A stretch of DNA of 10,075 nt from Clostridiales bacterium (GCA_019418625.1 DYBL01000079.1:1-10075); one strand, 5' to 3'. Shown: positions 1 to 5,826, numbered from the stretch's first letter. A program made the numbers and translations. The notes: a model not told the origin generated them from the sequence alone.

Positions 1-851
1 CCGTGGAGCGGGTACCCGACGCCATGGTGGTAGCCATGGAGCGGTGCGTGAACGCAGGGCTCACCAACGTGTTCTTTGTGGACGCCAACGCAGACCAGCT
101 GCCCTACTTTTTCGCCCCCGGCGAGGTGGACCGCATTTATATCAACTTCTGTGATCCCTGGCCCGGCAACCGCCACGCCAAGCGCCGCCTGACCCACGGC
201 AACTTCCTCAAGCTCTACCGGCAGGTGCTCAAGCCCGGCGGGCAGATCCACTTCAAAACGGACAACCAGCCCCTCTTCGAGTTCTCTGTGGAAGAGATCC
301 CCCGCTTTGGCTTCACTCTCTCCGAGGTGACCCGGGACCTGCATGCCGACGGTCCCGTGGGCGTCATGACGGACTACGAAGCCAAGTTCTATGGACTGGG
401 TCAGCCCATCAACCGGTGTGTGGCCACCATGGAGGACGGCTGGGTGGAGCCCTTCCCCGCAGAGCCGGAGCGGGCAGCGGACCGCTGGCTGGATGTGTTT
501 GCCGACGGCGTCTCCGAAAAAGATCTTGGAGAGCACATCCTGGCCGAGGGCAACTACCTTTGGCACCTCTTCTCCTGGGAGCTGGCCCCTCACCTGAGCG
601 GGGACGAGGCCCGGGCTGCTCTGAGCGCCCGCAAGGACGAAGAGTGGTATCTCTTCTATAATGAGTATCCGCCGGAGGGCGTGAACCGCACCCGCCTGGT
701 AACGCCGGAGGAAGTGGCCGCTCTGCCCGCGGACCGGGGCGCCATTCCCGGCAGCGACTGGTACATCGTGGACCGGAATTTCACCTGGACCTATGCCCAG
801 ACCCATGAAGAAGACTGTGGGCCCTATTTCTGCGAAGCCCCCAAAGCATAA
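1..851 (+). CDS. trmB: tRNA (guanine-N7)-methyltransferase TrmB, 5'-truncated, with DUF4275-like C-terminal extension
   Basis: TrmB uses S-adenosylmethionine to methylate N7 of G46 in the tRNA variable loop. The gene enters from the left edge; the first full codon is at base 3, and the SAM-binding glycine motif lies outside. About 280 residues are visible. Residues 1-143 carry family signatures: ERVPDAMVVAMER, then NFCDPWPGNRHAKRRL, KPGGQIHFKTDN, and near residue 125 TDYEAKFYGLG. TrmB normally ends soon after that motif. Here the frame runs on without a stop for about 135 residues containing YLWHLFSWE, WYLFYNEY and IVDRNFTWTYAQTHEEDCG followed by PYF, which I recognise from memory as the DUF4275 family (function unknown). 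The fusion is seen directly; the family name of the extension is recall. The TAA stop is followed at once by a strong terminator. The GTG at base 3 is not the start, because conserved sequence is missing before it. Confidence 0.93.
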   Translation, partial: VERVPDAMVVAMERCVNAGLTNVFFVDANADQLPYFFAPGEVDRIYINFCDPWPGNRHAKRRLTHGNFLKLYRQVLKPGGQIHFKTDNQPLFEFSVEEIPRFGFTLSEVTRDLHADGPVGVMTDYEAKFYGLGQPINRCVATMEDGWVEPFPAEPERAADRWLDVFADGVSEKDLGEHILAEGNYLWHLFSWELAPHLSGDEARAALSARKDEEWYLFYNEYPPEGVNRTRLVTPEEVAALPADRGAIPGSDWYIVDRNFTWTYAQTHEEDCGPYFCEAPKA

Positions 852-887
852 AAACAGCCTCCCGGCGCAGAGCCGGGAGGCGTTTTT
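851..887. terminator. Bidirectional intrinsic terminator between trmB and the convergent membrane protein gene
   Basis: A perfect 10-bp stem, GCCTCCCGGC (857-866) with GCCGGGAGGC (872-881), has a 5-base loop. It is followed by GTTTTT on the plus strand. Read on the minus strand the same stem is followed by TGTTTTT. It therefore can end both trmB and the small gene that stops at 903. Confidence 0.93.
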
Positions 888-902
888 CATTTCAGAGAGG
901 CA

Positions 903-1181
903 TCATTTGTCCCCATGATGCAGCCGCAGACCGATGCCGCACACTGCCGCACCTACGGGGAACCCCGTGACGAACCACGCCGCGATGCCAGGCAGCTCGC
1001 TGCCGTTCCGGCTCAGCACCAGCGCCACCAGCCAGACCACCGCCGTGACCGCTGCGCCCAGCGCCGTCACGCGCCAGCCATCCAATCTTCCGCGTTTGGC
1101 AAAGCGGGCCATGGAACCCGCAAGAAACATGGGAAGCAACACTGGGAATACGTACACCAGATTGAGCAGCTCTTCTTTCAT
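903..1181 (-). CDS. Small hydrophobic membrane protein of unknown function (92 aa)
   Basis: I do not recognise a family. The protein has a short acidic N-terminus (MKEEL), a hydrophobic segment at about residues 6-25, a basic stretch (ARFAKRGR), a second hydrophobic segment at about 38-55 (VTALGAAVTAVVWLVALVL) and a third near 63-83 (GIAAWFVTGFPVGAAVCGIG), ending in a short polar tail. This predicts three membrane helices. The ATG at 1181 is chosen because AAAGGAG (1188-1194) lies six bases upstream. A longer frame reaching a GTG at 1244 would overlap the -10 box of a good sigma-A promoter (1233-1260). The gene stands alone, with its own promoter just beyond the rplT terminator, and ends at the bidirectional terminator shared with trmB. 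Being real is well supported by promoter, RBS and terminator; function is unknown. Confidence 0.78.
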   Translation of the reverse strand: MKEELLNLVYVFPVLLPMFLAGSMARFAKRGRLDGWRVTALGAAVTAVVWLVALVLSRNGSELPGIAAWFVTGFPVGAAVCGIGLRLHHGDK

Positions 1182-1232
1182 GCCGCGCTCCTTTCCCGCG
1201 CAAGTTCCAAATGATGGAATTTCTTTTCTTTT

Positions 1233-1260
1233 ATCATACCACACCCCTCTCCCCTGTCAA
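1233..1260 (-). promoter_or_regulatory. Sigma-A promoter of the small membrane protein gene
   Basis: On the minus strand TTGACA (1255-1260) is followed after 16 bases by TATGAT (1233-1238). The -35 is perfect and the -10 has one mismatch. The -35 begins only three bases beyond the T-run of the rplT operon terminator, so the two units are packed end to end. Confidence 0.85.
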
Positions 1261-1262
1261 TG

Positions 1263-1296
1263 AAAAAACGCGCCCCGACAGAGCCGGAGCGCGTTT
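1263..1296 (-). terminator. Intrinsic terminator of the infC-rpmI-rplT operon
   Basis: On the minus strand a stem AAACGCGC... / ...GCGCGTTT (about 11-13 pairs including G-T pairs, 3-base loop TCT) runs straight into six Ts (plus-strand A at 1263-1268). It lies about 30 bases after the rplT stop. Confidence 0.9.
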
Positions 1297-1326
1297 CTTT
1301 ACACTTATTATATAATAAGGTAGAGA

Positions 1327-1677
1327 TCAGGCCTTCTTGGCGATCTCGGTCAGCTGGGTGAACGCAGCGGGATCGCTGATCGCCATCTCAGAGAGCATCT
1401 TGCGGTTGATCTCAATGCCGGCGACCTTCAGGCCGTGCATGAAGCTGGAGTAGTTCATGCCGTTCATCTTGCAGGCAGCGGAGATACGGGTGATCCACAG
1501 GGACCGGAAGTCACGCTTCTTCAGCCGGCGGCCGGTGTAAGCGTAGCTCAGGGACTTCATGACAGCCTGGTTGGCAACCCGGAAGTGCTTGGACTTGGAA
1601 CCCCAGTAGCCCTTGGCCATCTTCAGAACTTTATTTCTTCTCTTGCGCGTCATCATCGCGCCCTTAACTCTAGCCAT
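1327..1677 (-). CDS. rplT: 50S ribosomal protein L20
   Basis: L20 is an early-assembling 50S protein that binds 23S rRNA. The 116-residue product has the usual full length for bacterial L20. It begins MARVKGAMMTRKRRNKVLK, with the long basic helix that threads into rRNA. The conserved motifs AKGYWGSKSKHFRVANQAVMKSL, YAYTGRRLKKRDFRSLWI and MNYSSFMHGLK follow. The start has AGGAGG nine bases upstream. It is the third gene of infC-rpmI-rplT, 34 bases after rpmI, and the operon terminator follows. In Firmicutes L20 also represses this operon by binding the leader; a matching leader is present at 2462-2617. Nothing is unusual in the protein. Confidence 0.98.
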   Translation of the reverse strand: MARVKGAMMTRKRRNKVLKMAKGYWGSKSKHFRVANQAVMKSLSYAYTGRRLKKRDFRSLWITRISAACKMNGMNYSSFMHGLKVAGIEINRKMLSEMAISDPAAFTQLTEIAKKA

Positions 1678-1711
1678 TTCAAAAGCCTCCTATTCTAAAA
1701 CGTCTCGTATC

Positions 1712-1909
1712 TTACTTGTAGGGGATCATCTTGCGGACGGCGTCCACATTGGTGGCGTCGGCATAGCCGCCGGCACGCAGACGACGAGTACGCTTGGTAT
1801 CCTTCTTGGTGAGGATGTGGCTCTTGAAGGCCTTGGCGCGCTTGACCTTGCCGGTCTTGGTGAGGTTGAATCTCTTCTTCGCACCGCTATGGGTTTTCAG
1901 CTTAGGCAT
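1712..1909 (-). CDS. rpmI: 50S ribosomal protein L35
   Basis: L35 is a small basic protein of the 50S subunit. The 65-residue product is of normal length and carries the diagnostic start MPKLKTHSGAKKRFNLTKTG, the central KRAKAFKSHILTKK and the end VDAVRKMIPYK. The Lys/Arg content is very high, as expected for an rRNA binder. AAGGAG lies eight bases before the ATG. It is the middle gene of the operon, 33 bases after infC and 34 before rplT. No separate promoter or terminator is visible in those gaps, so co-transcription is very likely. Confidence 0.98.
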   Translation of the reverse strand: MPKLKTHSGAKKRFNLTKTGKVKRAKAFKSHILTKKDTKRTRRLRAGGYADATNVDAVRKMIPYK

Positions 1910-1942
1910 CGTGATTGCTCCTTCCGTATCGTTGAAAATTCT

Positions 1943-2461
1943 TTACTTGCCGGTCTTGGGAGAGAGGAAGATGGACATCATCCGTCCCTCCAGCTTGGCG
2001 GGTTTGTCCAGATTGGCGGTTTCGGCGCACTGTTCGGCAAAACGGTCCAGCAGATCCTTACCGATGTCGGTATGGGCCATCTCACGGCCGCGGAAGCGGA
2101 CGGAGACTTTCACGCGGTTGCCGTCGGCAATGAACTTCTGGGCGTTTTTGAGCTTCGTGTTGAAGTCGCCAACGTCAATGCCCGGAGACATGCGGATCTC
2201 CTTGATCTCGACCACATGCTGGTTCTTTCTCGCTTCCTTTTCCCGCTTGCTCTGCTCGAACCGGAACTTGCCGTAGTTCATCAGCTTGCAGACGGGAGGA
2301 ACCGCCTGGGGGGAAATCTTGACCAGATCCAGCCCCTGCTCGTCAGCGATGCGCAGCGCCTCTGCCGGCGCCATGATGCCCAGCTGTTCGCCCTGTGCCC
2401 CGATGAGCCGGACTTCCTTGTCGTTGATCTCCTCATTCAGTTCATGCACTTGCTTGCTAAT
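1943..2461 (-). CDS. infC: Translation initiation factor IF-3, probable AUU start
   Basis: IF3 binds the 30S subunit, keeps it apart from 50S and rejects non-canonical start codons and initiator mismatches. The N-domain shows LNEEINDKEVRLIGAQGEQL and LDLVKISPQAVPPVCKLMNY, followed by the basic linker (YGKFRFEQSKREKEARKNQ). The C-domain shows VEIKEIRMSPGID and VSVRFRGREMAHTDIGKDLL. Two starts are possible. GTG at 2449 has no ribosome binding site. ATT at 2461, four codons earlier, has GGAGGT (2471-2476) nine bases upstream and restores the conserved ISKQ..LNEEI beginning, giving 172 residues. No ATG, GTG or TTG lies between this ATT and the upstream in-frame TAG. AUU starts in infC are known in E. 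coli and bacilli and let IF3 repress its own synthesis. I chose ATT; a gene caller would report GTG at 2449. Confidence 0.96.
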   Translation of the reverse strand: MSKQVHELNEEINDKEVRLIGAQGEQLGIMAPAEALRIADEQGLDLVKISPQAVPPVCKLMNYGKFRFEQSKREKEARKNQHVVEIKEIRMSPGIDVGDFNTKLKNAQKFIADGNRVKVSVRFRGREMAHTDIGKDLLDRFAEQCAETANLDKPAKLEGRMMSIFLSPKTGK

Positions 2462-2470
2462 GGTCGAAGC

Positions 2471-2476
2471 ACCTCC
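2471..2476 (-). promoter_or_regulatory. Ribosome binding site that fixes the infC AUU start
   Basis: GGAGGT on the minus strand ends nine bases before ATT at 2461, an ideal distance, but about 21 bases before the GTG at 2449, which is too far. The surrounding TGGAGGTG (2470-2477) is perfectly complementary over eight bases to CACCTCCA in the 5' leader (2582-2589), so the site may also be hidden by the leader. Confidence 0.8.
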
Positions 2477-2481
2477 ATCCT

Positions 2482-2518
2482 AAAAATCACAAAACGCGGA
2501 TACCTGATGGCATCCGCG
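2482..2518 (-). terminator. Attenuator terminator in the infC leader
   Basis: On the minus strand CGCGGATGCC (2518-2509) pairs over ten bases with GGTATCCGCG (2504-2495), with an ATCA loop. TTTTGTGATTTTT follows. It stands between the operon promoter and infC, so it must be read through for expression, which fits L20-controlled attenuation. Confidence 0.85.
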
Positions 2519-2623
2519 CAACAACAAACCACCAATAGCGGCGGTTTGATTACAACGTTGTTGACCTCTTTGCCTGATTGCTGGAGGTGAGGCGGATGCG
2601 CGCCTTCTTTGTTTTGCTGGATT

Positions 2624-2652
2624 AGTATATCAGCTTCTCTTTCCGCTGTCAA
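2624..2652 (-). promoter_or_regulatory. Sigma-A promoter of infC-rpmI-rplT
   Basis: On the minus strand TTGACA (2647-2652) is followed after exactly 17 bases by TATACT (2624-2629). A near-consensus promoter is expected for a translation operon. A/T-rich sequence just upstream (2653-2680) may act as an UP element. Confidence 0.92.
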
Positions 2653-2684
2653 CTGTTTTTTCTTTATTTTTTATTTTTCCTGTG

Positions 2685-2713
2685 GTATAGAACCGGAACT
2701 TCCGTCCATACTA
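2685..2713 (+). promoter_or_regulatory. Candidate sigma-G (forespore) promoter
   Basis: GTATA (2685-2689), 17 bases, then CATACTA (2707-2713) matches the sigma-G consensus known from Bacillus (GHATR, about 17-18 bases, CATNHTA) at every defined position. A sigma-A reading with TATAGA as -10 (2686-2691) has no convincing -35. Transcription would start near 2720, about 30 bases before the ATG of the 34-codon gene. No experimental support is available here. Confidence 0.55.
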
Positions 2714-2750
2714 CTACCGTGCCTCAACAAGGCAGAAGGAGGAATTGGCA

Positions 2751-2855
2751 ATGCAGAATCGCGAAAACAACCAGAACTGCCGCCAGCAGAAGGAAAAGCA
2801 GACCAGCGACTCCCGCGAGAACCGCACCCAGAATCAGAAGGAAAACCGAAAGTAA
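2751..2855 (+). CDS. 34-aa Asn/Gln-rich charged small protein, possibly a forespore protein
   Basis: I recognise no named family. The ATG at 2751 has AAGGAGG (2736-2742) upstream, and TAA ends the gene at 2855. A strong terminator follows and a sigma-G-like promoter precedes it, so it is a complete one-gene unit. Of 34 residues, 14 are Asn or Gln, 9 Lys or Arg and 5 Asp or Glu. Apart from the initiator Met and one Cys (residue 10) there is no hydrophobic residue. It should be soluble and disordered, with no signal peptide and no membrane segment. Such composition is reminiscent of minor small acid-soluble spore proteins, and with the promoter it suggests packing into the spore core; this is inference. 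It lacks the alpha/beta-type SASP signature. Confidence 0.7.
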   Translation: MQNRENNQNCRQQKEKQTSDSRENRTQNQKENRK

Positions 2856-2873
2856 GCCGTCCCGTCTGCGCAG

Positions 2874-2914
2874 AGCAGGGGCGAAAGGCAGCATGCTTTT
2901 CGCCCCTGCTTTTT
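2874..2914 (+). terminator. Intrinsic terminator of the 34-aa gene
   Basis: A 13-bp perfect stem, AGCAGGGGCGAAA (2874-2886) with TTTCGCCCCTGCT (2898-2910), is closed by an 11-base loop and followed by TTTT. It separates the mini-gene from the transporter promoter that begins at 2927. Confidence 0.9.
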
Positions 2915-2926
2915 CCATTCCCCCGC

Positions 2927-2955
2927 TTGCCCGCAGAGCGCGGCCGTGGTATGAT
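2927..2955 (+). promoter_or_regulatory. Sigma-A promoter of the EamA transporter gene
   Basis: TTGCCC (2927-2932), 17 bases, then TATGAT (2950-2955). The -10 has one mismatch and the -35 two. It lies 30 bases upstream of the chosen ATG and just after the previous terminator. Confidence 0.78.
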
Positions 2956-2985
2956 GGGCTGGAAAAGCCATTGCAGGAGGACATC

Positions 2986-3888
2986 ATGAAACATCAAAAC
3001 CGGCTCACCGGCTATTGCTTTGCCGCCTTTACCGTGGTGGTATGGGGCTCCACCTTCATTTCCAGCAAGGTGCTGCTGGAATTCTACACCCCGGCACAGA
3101 TCATGCTCACCCGCTTTATCCTGGCCTACTGCGCACTGTGGCTGCTGCGGCCCAAGCGTCTTGCTCTGACAATGAAGCAGGAGGGCGTGTTTTTCCTGCT
3201 GGGCCTTCTGGGCTGCACCGCTTATTTCTATACGGAAAATACCGCGCTTTCCTACACGCTGGCCTCCAATGTCAGCATCATCGTGGCCGCCGCCCCCATC
3301 TTCACCGCCATTCTGGCTCACTTCGCCGGCGAGGAGCGCTTCCGCGCCTCCACCCTGGCAGGGTTTCTGGTGGCCTTTTCCGGCGTGATCCTGGTGGTGT
3401 GCAACGGCACGTTCGTTCTCAAGCTGAATCCTAAGGGGGACCTGCTGGCTCTGGCTGCCGCCGTGTGCTGGGCCATTTACTCCGTGCTGCTGCGCCGTGC
3501 CAGCCGGGGACTGGACTCCATCCTCGTCACCCGGCGCACCATGTTCTGGGGCATCGTCACCGCGCTGCCGCTGGTGGCAGCGGAAGGCGTCCCCTATCCT
3601 ACGGCCCCCCTGCTGACCGCCTCAGGCATCGCCAATTTCCTCTTTTTGGGTCTGGTGGGCAGCGCCCTTTGCTTCGTGCTGTGGAACAAGGCATTCCGGA
3701 TCCTGGGCGTGGTCACCACCAATACCTTTATTTACCTGATGCCCTTTATCACCATCCTGGCCGCCCGGATCTTTCTGGACGAGCCCATCTCGCCCCTGGC
3801 ACTGCTGGGCGCGGTGCTCATCACCGCAGGCGTGGTGCTCTCTCAGCGCCCCTCCCCTGCCGAAAAGGCGCAGCGTGCCGCATCGTAA
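2986..3888 (+). CDS. EamA / DMT-superfamily transporter
   Basis: EamA proteins are ten-helix inner-membrane carriers of the drug/metabolite transporter superfamily. Many export amino acids or other small metabolites, and the substrate cannot be told from sequence alone. The 300-residue product has the usual length. Each half is an EamA repeat. Repeat one starts near residue 8 with FAAFTVVVWGSTFISSKVLL and includes MLTRFILAY and a YTENTALSYT stretch. Repeat two starts near residue 152 with LLALAAAVCWAIYSVLLRR and ends with the helix LLGAVLITAGVVLSQR. A short charged tail (PSPAEKAQR) follows. The ATG at 2986 is chosen because GGAGG lies six bases upstream and a promoter lies just before that. 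The longer open frame back to 2719 would cover the mini-gene, its terminator and the promoter. It is a single-gene unit converging on the SLH-GH25 gene. Confidence 0.93.
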   Translation: MKHQNRLTGYCFAAFTVVVWGSTFISSKVLLEFYTPAQIMLTRFILAYCALWLLRPKRLALTMKQEGVFFLLGLLGCTAYFYTENTALSYTLASNVSIIVAAAPIFTAILAHFAGEERFRASTLAGFLVAFSGVILVVCNGTFVLKLNPKGDLLALAAAVCWAIYSVLLRRASRGLDSILVTRRTMFWGIVTALPLVAAEGVPYPTAPLLTASGIANFLFLGLVGSALCFVLWNKAFRILGVVTTNTFIYLMPFITILAARIFLDEPISPLALLGAVLITAGVVLSQRPSPAEKAQRAAS

Positions 3889-3889
3889 T

Positions 3890-3923
3890 AAAAAAGAGCC
3901 GCCCGGACGGGCGGCTCTTTTTT
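3890..3923. terminator. Bidirectional intrinsic terminator between the EamA and SLH-GH25 genes
   Basis: AAAAAAGAGCCGCCC... / ...GGGCGGCTCTTTTTT forms a 9-bp GC stem (3896-3904 with 3909-3917, loop GGAC) flanked by A-runs and T-runs, so it works in both directions. It starts right after the transporter TAA and touches the stop codon of the convergent gene. Confidence 0.93.
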
Positions 3924-5605
3924 CATCGGATAAACTGGATGTTGGCGTCCACCCGGCCGCCGATGCCGTCGATGGTGCAGCTGCTGGAGAACTGCCAGTA
4001 ATCCATCTGATAATAGAAGGTGGGATAGAGCTTTTCCGAGGATGTGCTCTTATACTCGGGATACCAATAGAGGTAGGGTGCCAGCGCCCCCTGGTCGTAC
4101 TTGATGTAGCTGACATACTGTCCGGCGTACACCATGGCCTCGTAGCCCGCCTCCTCGATCCGCTGGCAAAATGCCACAGCGCAGGCAGTGGCCATCTCCG
4201 GCGTGGTGCCGTAGACCCGGTAGGTGGAGTCGTGCATCTCCCAGTCGTAGGCCACAGGCCCGTCGATCTCCAGACCGTCCAGCAGGCTGATGACAAAGTC
4301 CGCCTCCTCGATGGCTTCCTCCACGGTGATGGCCTGGGCGAAGAAGTAGACGCCCGTTTCGATGCCCGCCGCCATGGCGCCCTCGATATTCTGCCGGTAG
4401 AACGCATCGGAGAGGAGATTGCCGTTGGAGTAGCCCCGCAGGCCCACCCGCACCATGGCAAACTCTACGCCGTCATTGGCAACGGCCTCCCAGTCGATAG
4501 TCTGGTTCTGACTGGCCCGGTTCTGATAGGCGGACACGTCGATTCCGAAACGGGTGTCAAATTCCCGTCCTGCATACACCAGACGGTCACCCTCCCAGTA
4601 GAAATCCCCGTCATAGAGGGAGATGGGTTCAGCGTCCGCGTACACCGGATAGGACTTGCCGCTGTACTGGATATATTCTCCGGTGGTGGCGCCGGGGGTA
4701 TATACATCCTCGGGCCGGATGCCGGATACGGGTTCGCCGCCGTTCTGGCCGTCCCCGCCCTGATCCGGCTCCTCCGGCTCTTCCTGCGGCTCATCCGGGT
4801 CCGTAGCGGAAGTGATGGTCGGCGTCACCGGGCTGAAGTTGCGGATCTGCCCGTCCACGGTCACATCCTCCAGCGTCACCGTATCCTCCACACCGGGCGC
4901 CAGGATCAGGTCGCCCGTAATGTGCATATTGGTAAGATAAGCACCCTGGGGGGAGTTGATGAGTACCGTGCCGGGGATATTGCCCGTATAGGTCTGGGTA
5001 TCCTGAATGAGCACCTGCACCATGTTGTTCATGATATTCACGATCTCCGCCCGGGTGATGGGGTCCGTGGGACGAAAGTTTCCGTCGGCGCAGTCCGTGA
5101 TATAACCCCGGGCCGTCATCTCCGCAATGGGCGCCTGTGCATAGGAGGCGATCTTCCCTGCATCGGTATAGGGCAGCGCGGTGGACGTGCCCGTGATGCC
5201 GAAGGCCCGGGCGATCATGGTCACCGCCTGCTGACGGGTGATGGAATTGCCCGGCAGGGCTGCGCCGTCCGTACCCAGGTACACACCTGCCGCGTGGAGC
5301 TTCAAAATAGAGGTCTCCCAGTAGGTGCCGGCCGTATCGGAAAACGTGGAGGCCGGGGACACGGCGGTATACTTCAAAAAGCGGTCCAGAATCCCGGCAA
5401 ACGCACCCCGGGTAATGGAATTGTCCGGCCGGAAGGTGCCGTCCTCATAACCGGTGATCAATCCGTATTCCTCACTCCACTTGGTGATGGCCTCCTGGGC
5501 CCAGTGTCCCTCGGTATCCGTGAAAGCGGCGTTCGCCGGTGTCATCACAAGCCCCGCCGCCAGCGCCAGCGCGGTGAGCGAGGCGAAAAAGCGTCTTTTG
5601 TACAT
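3923..5605 (-). CDS. Secreted S-layer-homology protein with C-terminal GH25 muramidase domain
   Basis: The 560-residue product is predicted to be exported, anchored to the cell wall and able to cut peptidoglycan. A signal peptide covers residues 1-26 (MYKRRFF, hydrophobic core, TPANA cleavage). Three SLH repeats follow at about 28-80, 88-140 and 148-203, with DTEGHWAQEAITKW, GYEDGTFRPDNSITR and DGNFRPTDPITRAE. Residues about 205-260 show short beta-type repeats (GTVLINSPQGAYLTNMHITG). An acidic Pro/Gly-rich linker lies at about 267-295. The GH25 domain runs from about 350 to the end: FGIDVSAYQ with the first catalytic Asp, YFFAQA, VAYDWEMHD near 452-458 with the DxE pair, and a closing DYWQFSSSCTIDGIGG segment. 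The ATG at 5605 has GAGAGGAG upstream; the frame upstream of it to 5854 crosses promoter and leader. Role in wall remodelling or lysis is inferred. Confidence 0.93.
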   Translation of the reverse strand: MYKRRFFASLTALALAAGLVMTPANAAFTDTEGHWAQEAITKWSEEYGLITGYEDGTFRPDNSITRGAFAGILDRFLKYTAVSPASTFSDTAGTYWETSILKLHAAGVYLGTDGAALPGNSITRQQAVTMIARAFGITGTSTALPYTDAGKIASYAQAPIAEMTARGYITDCADGNFRPTDPITRAEIVNIMNNMVQVLIQDTQTYTGNIPGTVLINSPQGAYLTNMHITGDLILAPGVEDTVTLEDVTVDGQIRNFSPVTPTITSATDPDEPQEEPEEPDQGGDGQNGGEPVSGIRPEDVYTPGATTGEYIQYSGKSYPVYADAEPISLYDGDFYWEGDRLVYAGREFDTRFGIDVSAYQNRASQNQTIDWEAVANDGVEFAMVRVGLRGYSNGNLLSDAFYRQNIEGAMAAGIETGVYFFAQAITVEEAIEEADFVISLLDGLEIDGPVAYDWEMHDSTYRVYGTTPEMATACAVAFCQRIEEAGYEAMVYAGQYVSYIKYDQGALAPYLYWYPEYKSTSSEKLYPTFYYQMDYWQFSSSCTIDGIGGRVDANIQFIR

Positions 5606-5657
5606 GGCTGCTCCTCTCTGCTGATTTGTCTCGACAAGGTTCGACGGGATACCCCCG

Positions 5658-5694
5658 AAAAAAGTTCCCGCCAGCGTCTGCCGCCGGCGGGAAC
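5658..5694 (-). terminator. Hairpin plus T-run inside the 5' UTR of the SLH-GH25 gene (attenuator or mRNA stabiliser)
   Basis: On the minus strand GTTCCCGCCGGCG (5694-5682) pairs with CGCTGGCGGGAAC (5676-5664): 13 pairs including one G-T, loop GCAGA, then TTTTTT. It looks like a textbook intrinsic terminator. Yet it lies only about 12 bases after the expected transcription start and 50 bases before the ATG. The upstream glmS unit already has its own terminator (5827-5863), so this one is not needed there. Confidence 0.8.
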
Positions 5695-5712
5695 CAGTGG
5701 TTTTCGGTTTAC

Positions 5713-5742
5713 ATAGTACCATACTGCCGTTAACCGTGTCAA
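5713..5742 (-). promoter_or_regulatory. Sigma-A promoter of the SLH-GH25 gene
   Basis: On the minus strand TTGACA (5737-5742), 18 bases, then TACTAT (5713-5718). It lies between the glmS terminator and the leader hairpin, so the SLH-GH25 gene can be transcribed independently. Confidence 0.82.
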
Positions 5743-5826
5743 CGCTCCGACAGGAGAAAAAAGTGACCGATTCCCCGGAAATGGCCGTCCGGCGGCCCCA
5801 TAGATCAGAAAGTGATCCATGCGCCG

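Larger units (their letters stand above)
2462..2617 (-). ncRNA. L20-type ribosomal protein leader (autoregulatory 5' UTR of infC-rpmI-rplT)
   Basis: The transcript should begin near 2617 and run about 155 bases to the infC start, far longer than needed for a simple UTR. It contains a two-part helix: CAACAA (2563-2558) with TTGTTG (2524-2519), enclosing an asymmetric internal loop and a 9-bp inner stem CAAACCGCC / GGTGGTTTG (2525-2548). Next comes a terminator hairpin (2482-2518). This order (two-part helix, then terminator, then infC) is what is known of Firmicutes L20 leaders, where L20 binding to an rRNA-like fold causes early termination. The 5' part also holds GCATCCGC (2592-2599), an 8-base complement of the terminator's left arm (2510-2517), a candidate antiterminator. 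Assignment rests on gene context and drawn structure; a covariance-model search was not possible here. Confidence 0.8.

Noticed and set aside
1182..1244. GTG start at 1244 for the small membrane protein
   Set aside because: It overlaps the -10 region of the promoter and has no RBS; ATG at 1181 has AAAGGAG at the right distance.
1613..2590. Open frame (325 codons) on the plus strand opposite rplT, rpmI and infC
   Set aside because: It is antisense to three certain genes and the leader, with no promoter or RBS. It is a shadow of codon bias.
2719..2985. N-terminal extension of the EamA transporter back to 2719
   Set aside because: It would read through the 34-aa gene, a strong terminator and the promoter. 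The ATG at 2986 has the RBS and gives a normal-length protein.
3875..5716. Long open frame (613 codons) on the plus strand opposite the SLH-GH25 gene
   Set aside because: It mirrors the GC-rich third positions of the real minus-strand gene, has no RBS-linked start, and its translation is low-complexity His/Gly/Arg-rich. The minus strand carries a signal peptide and recognised domains.
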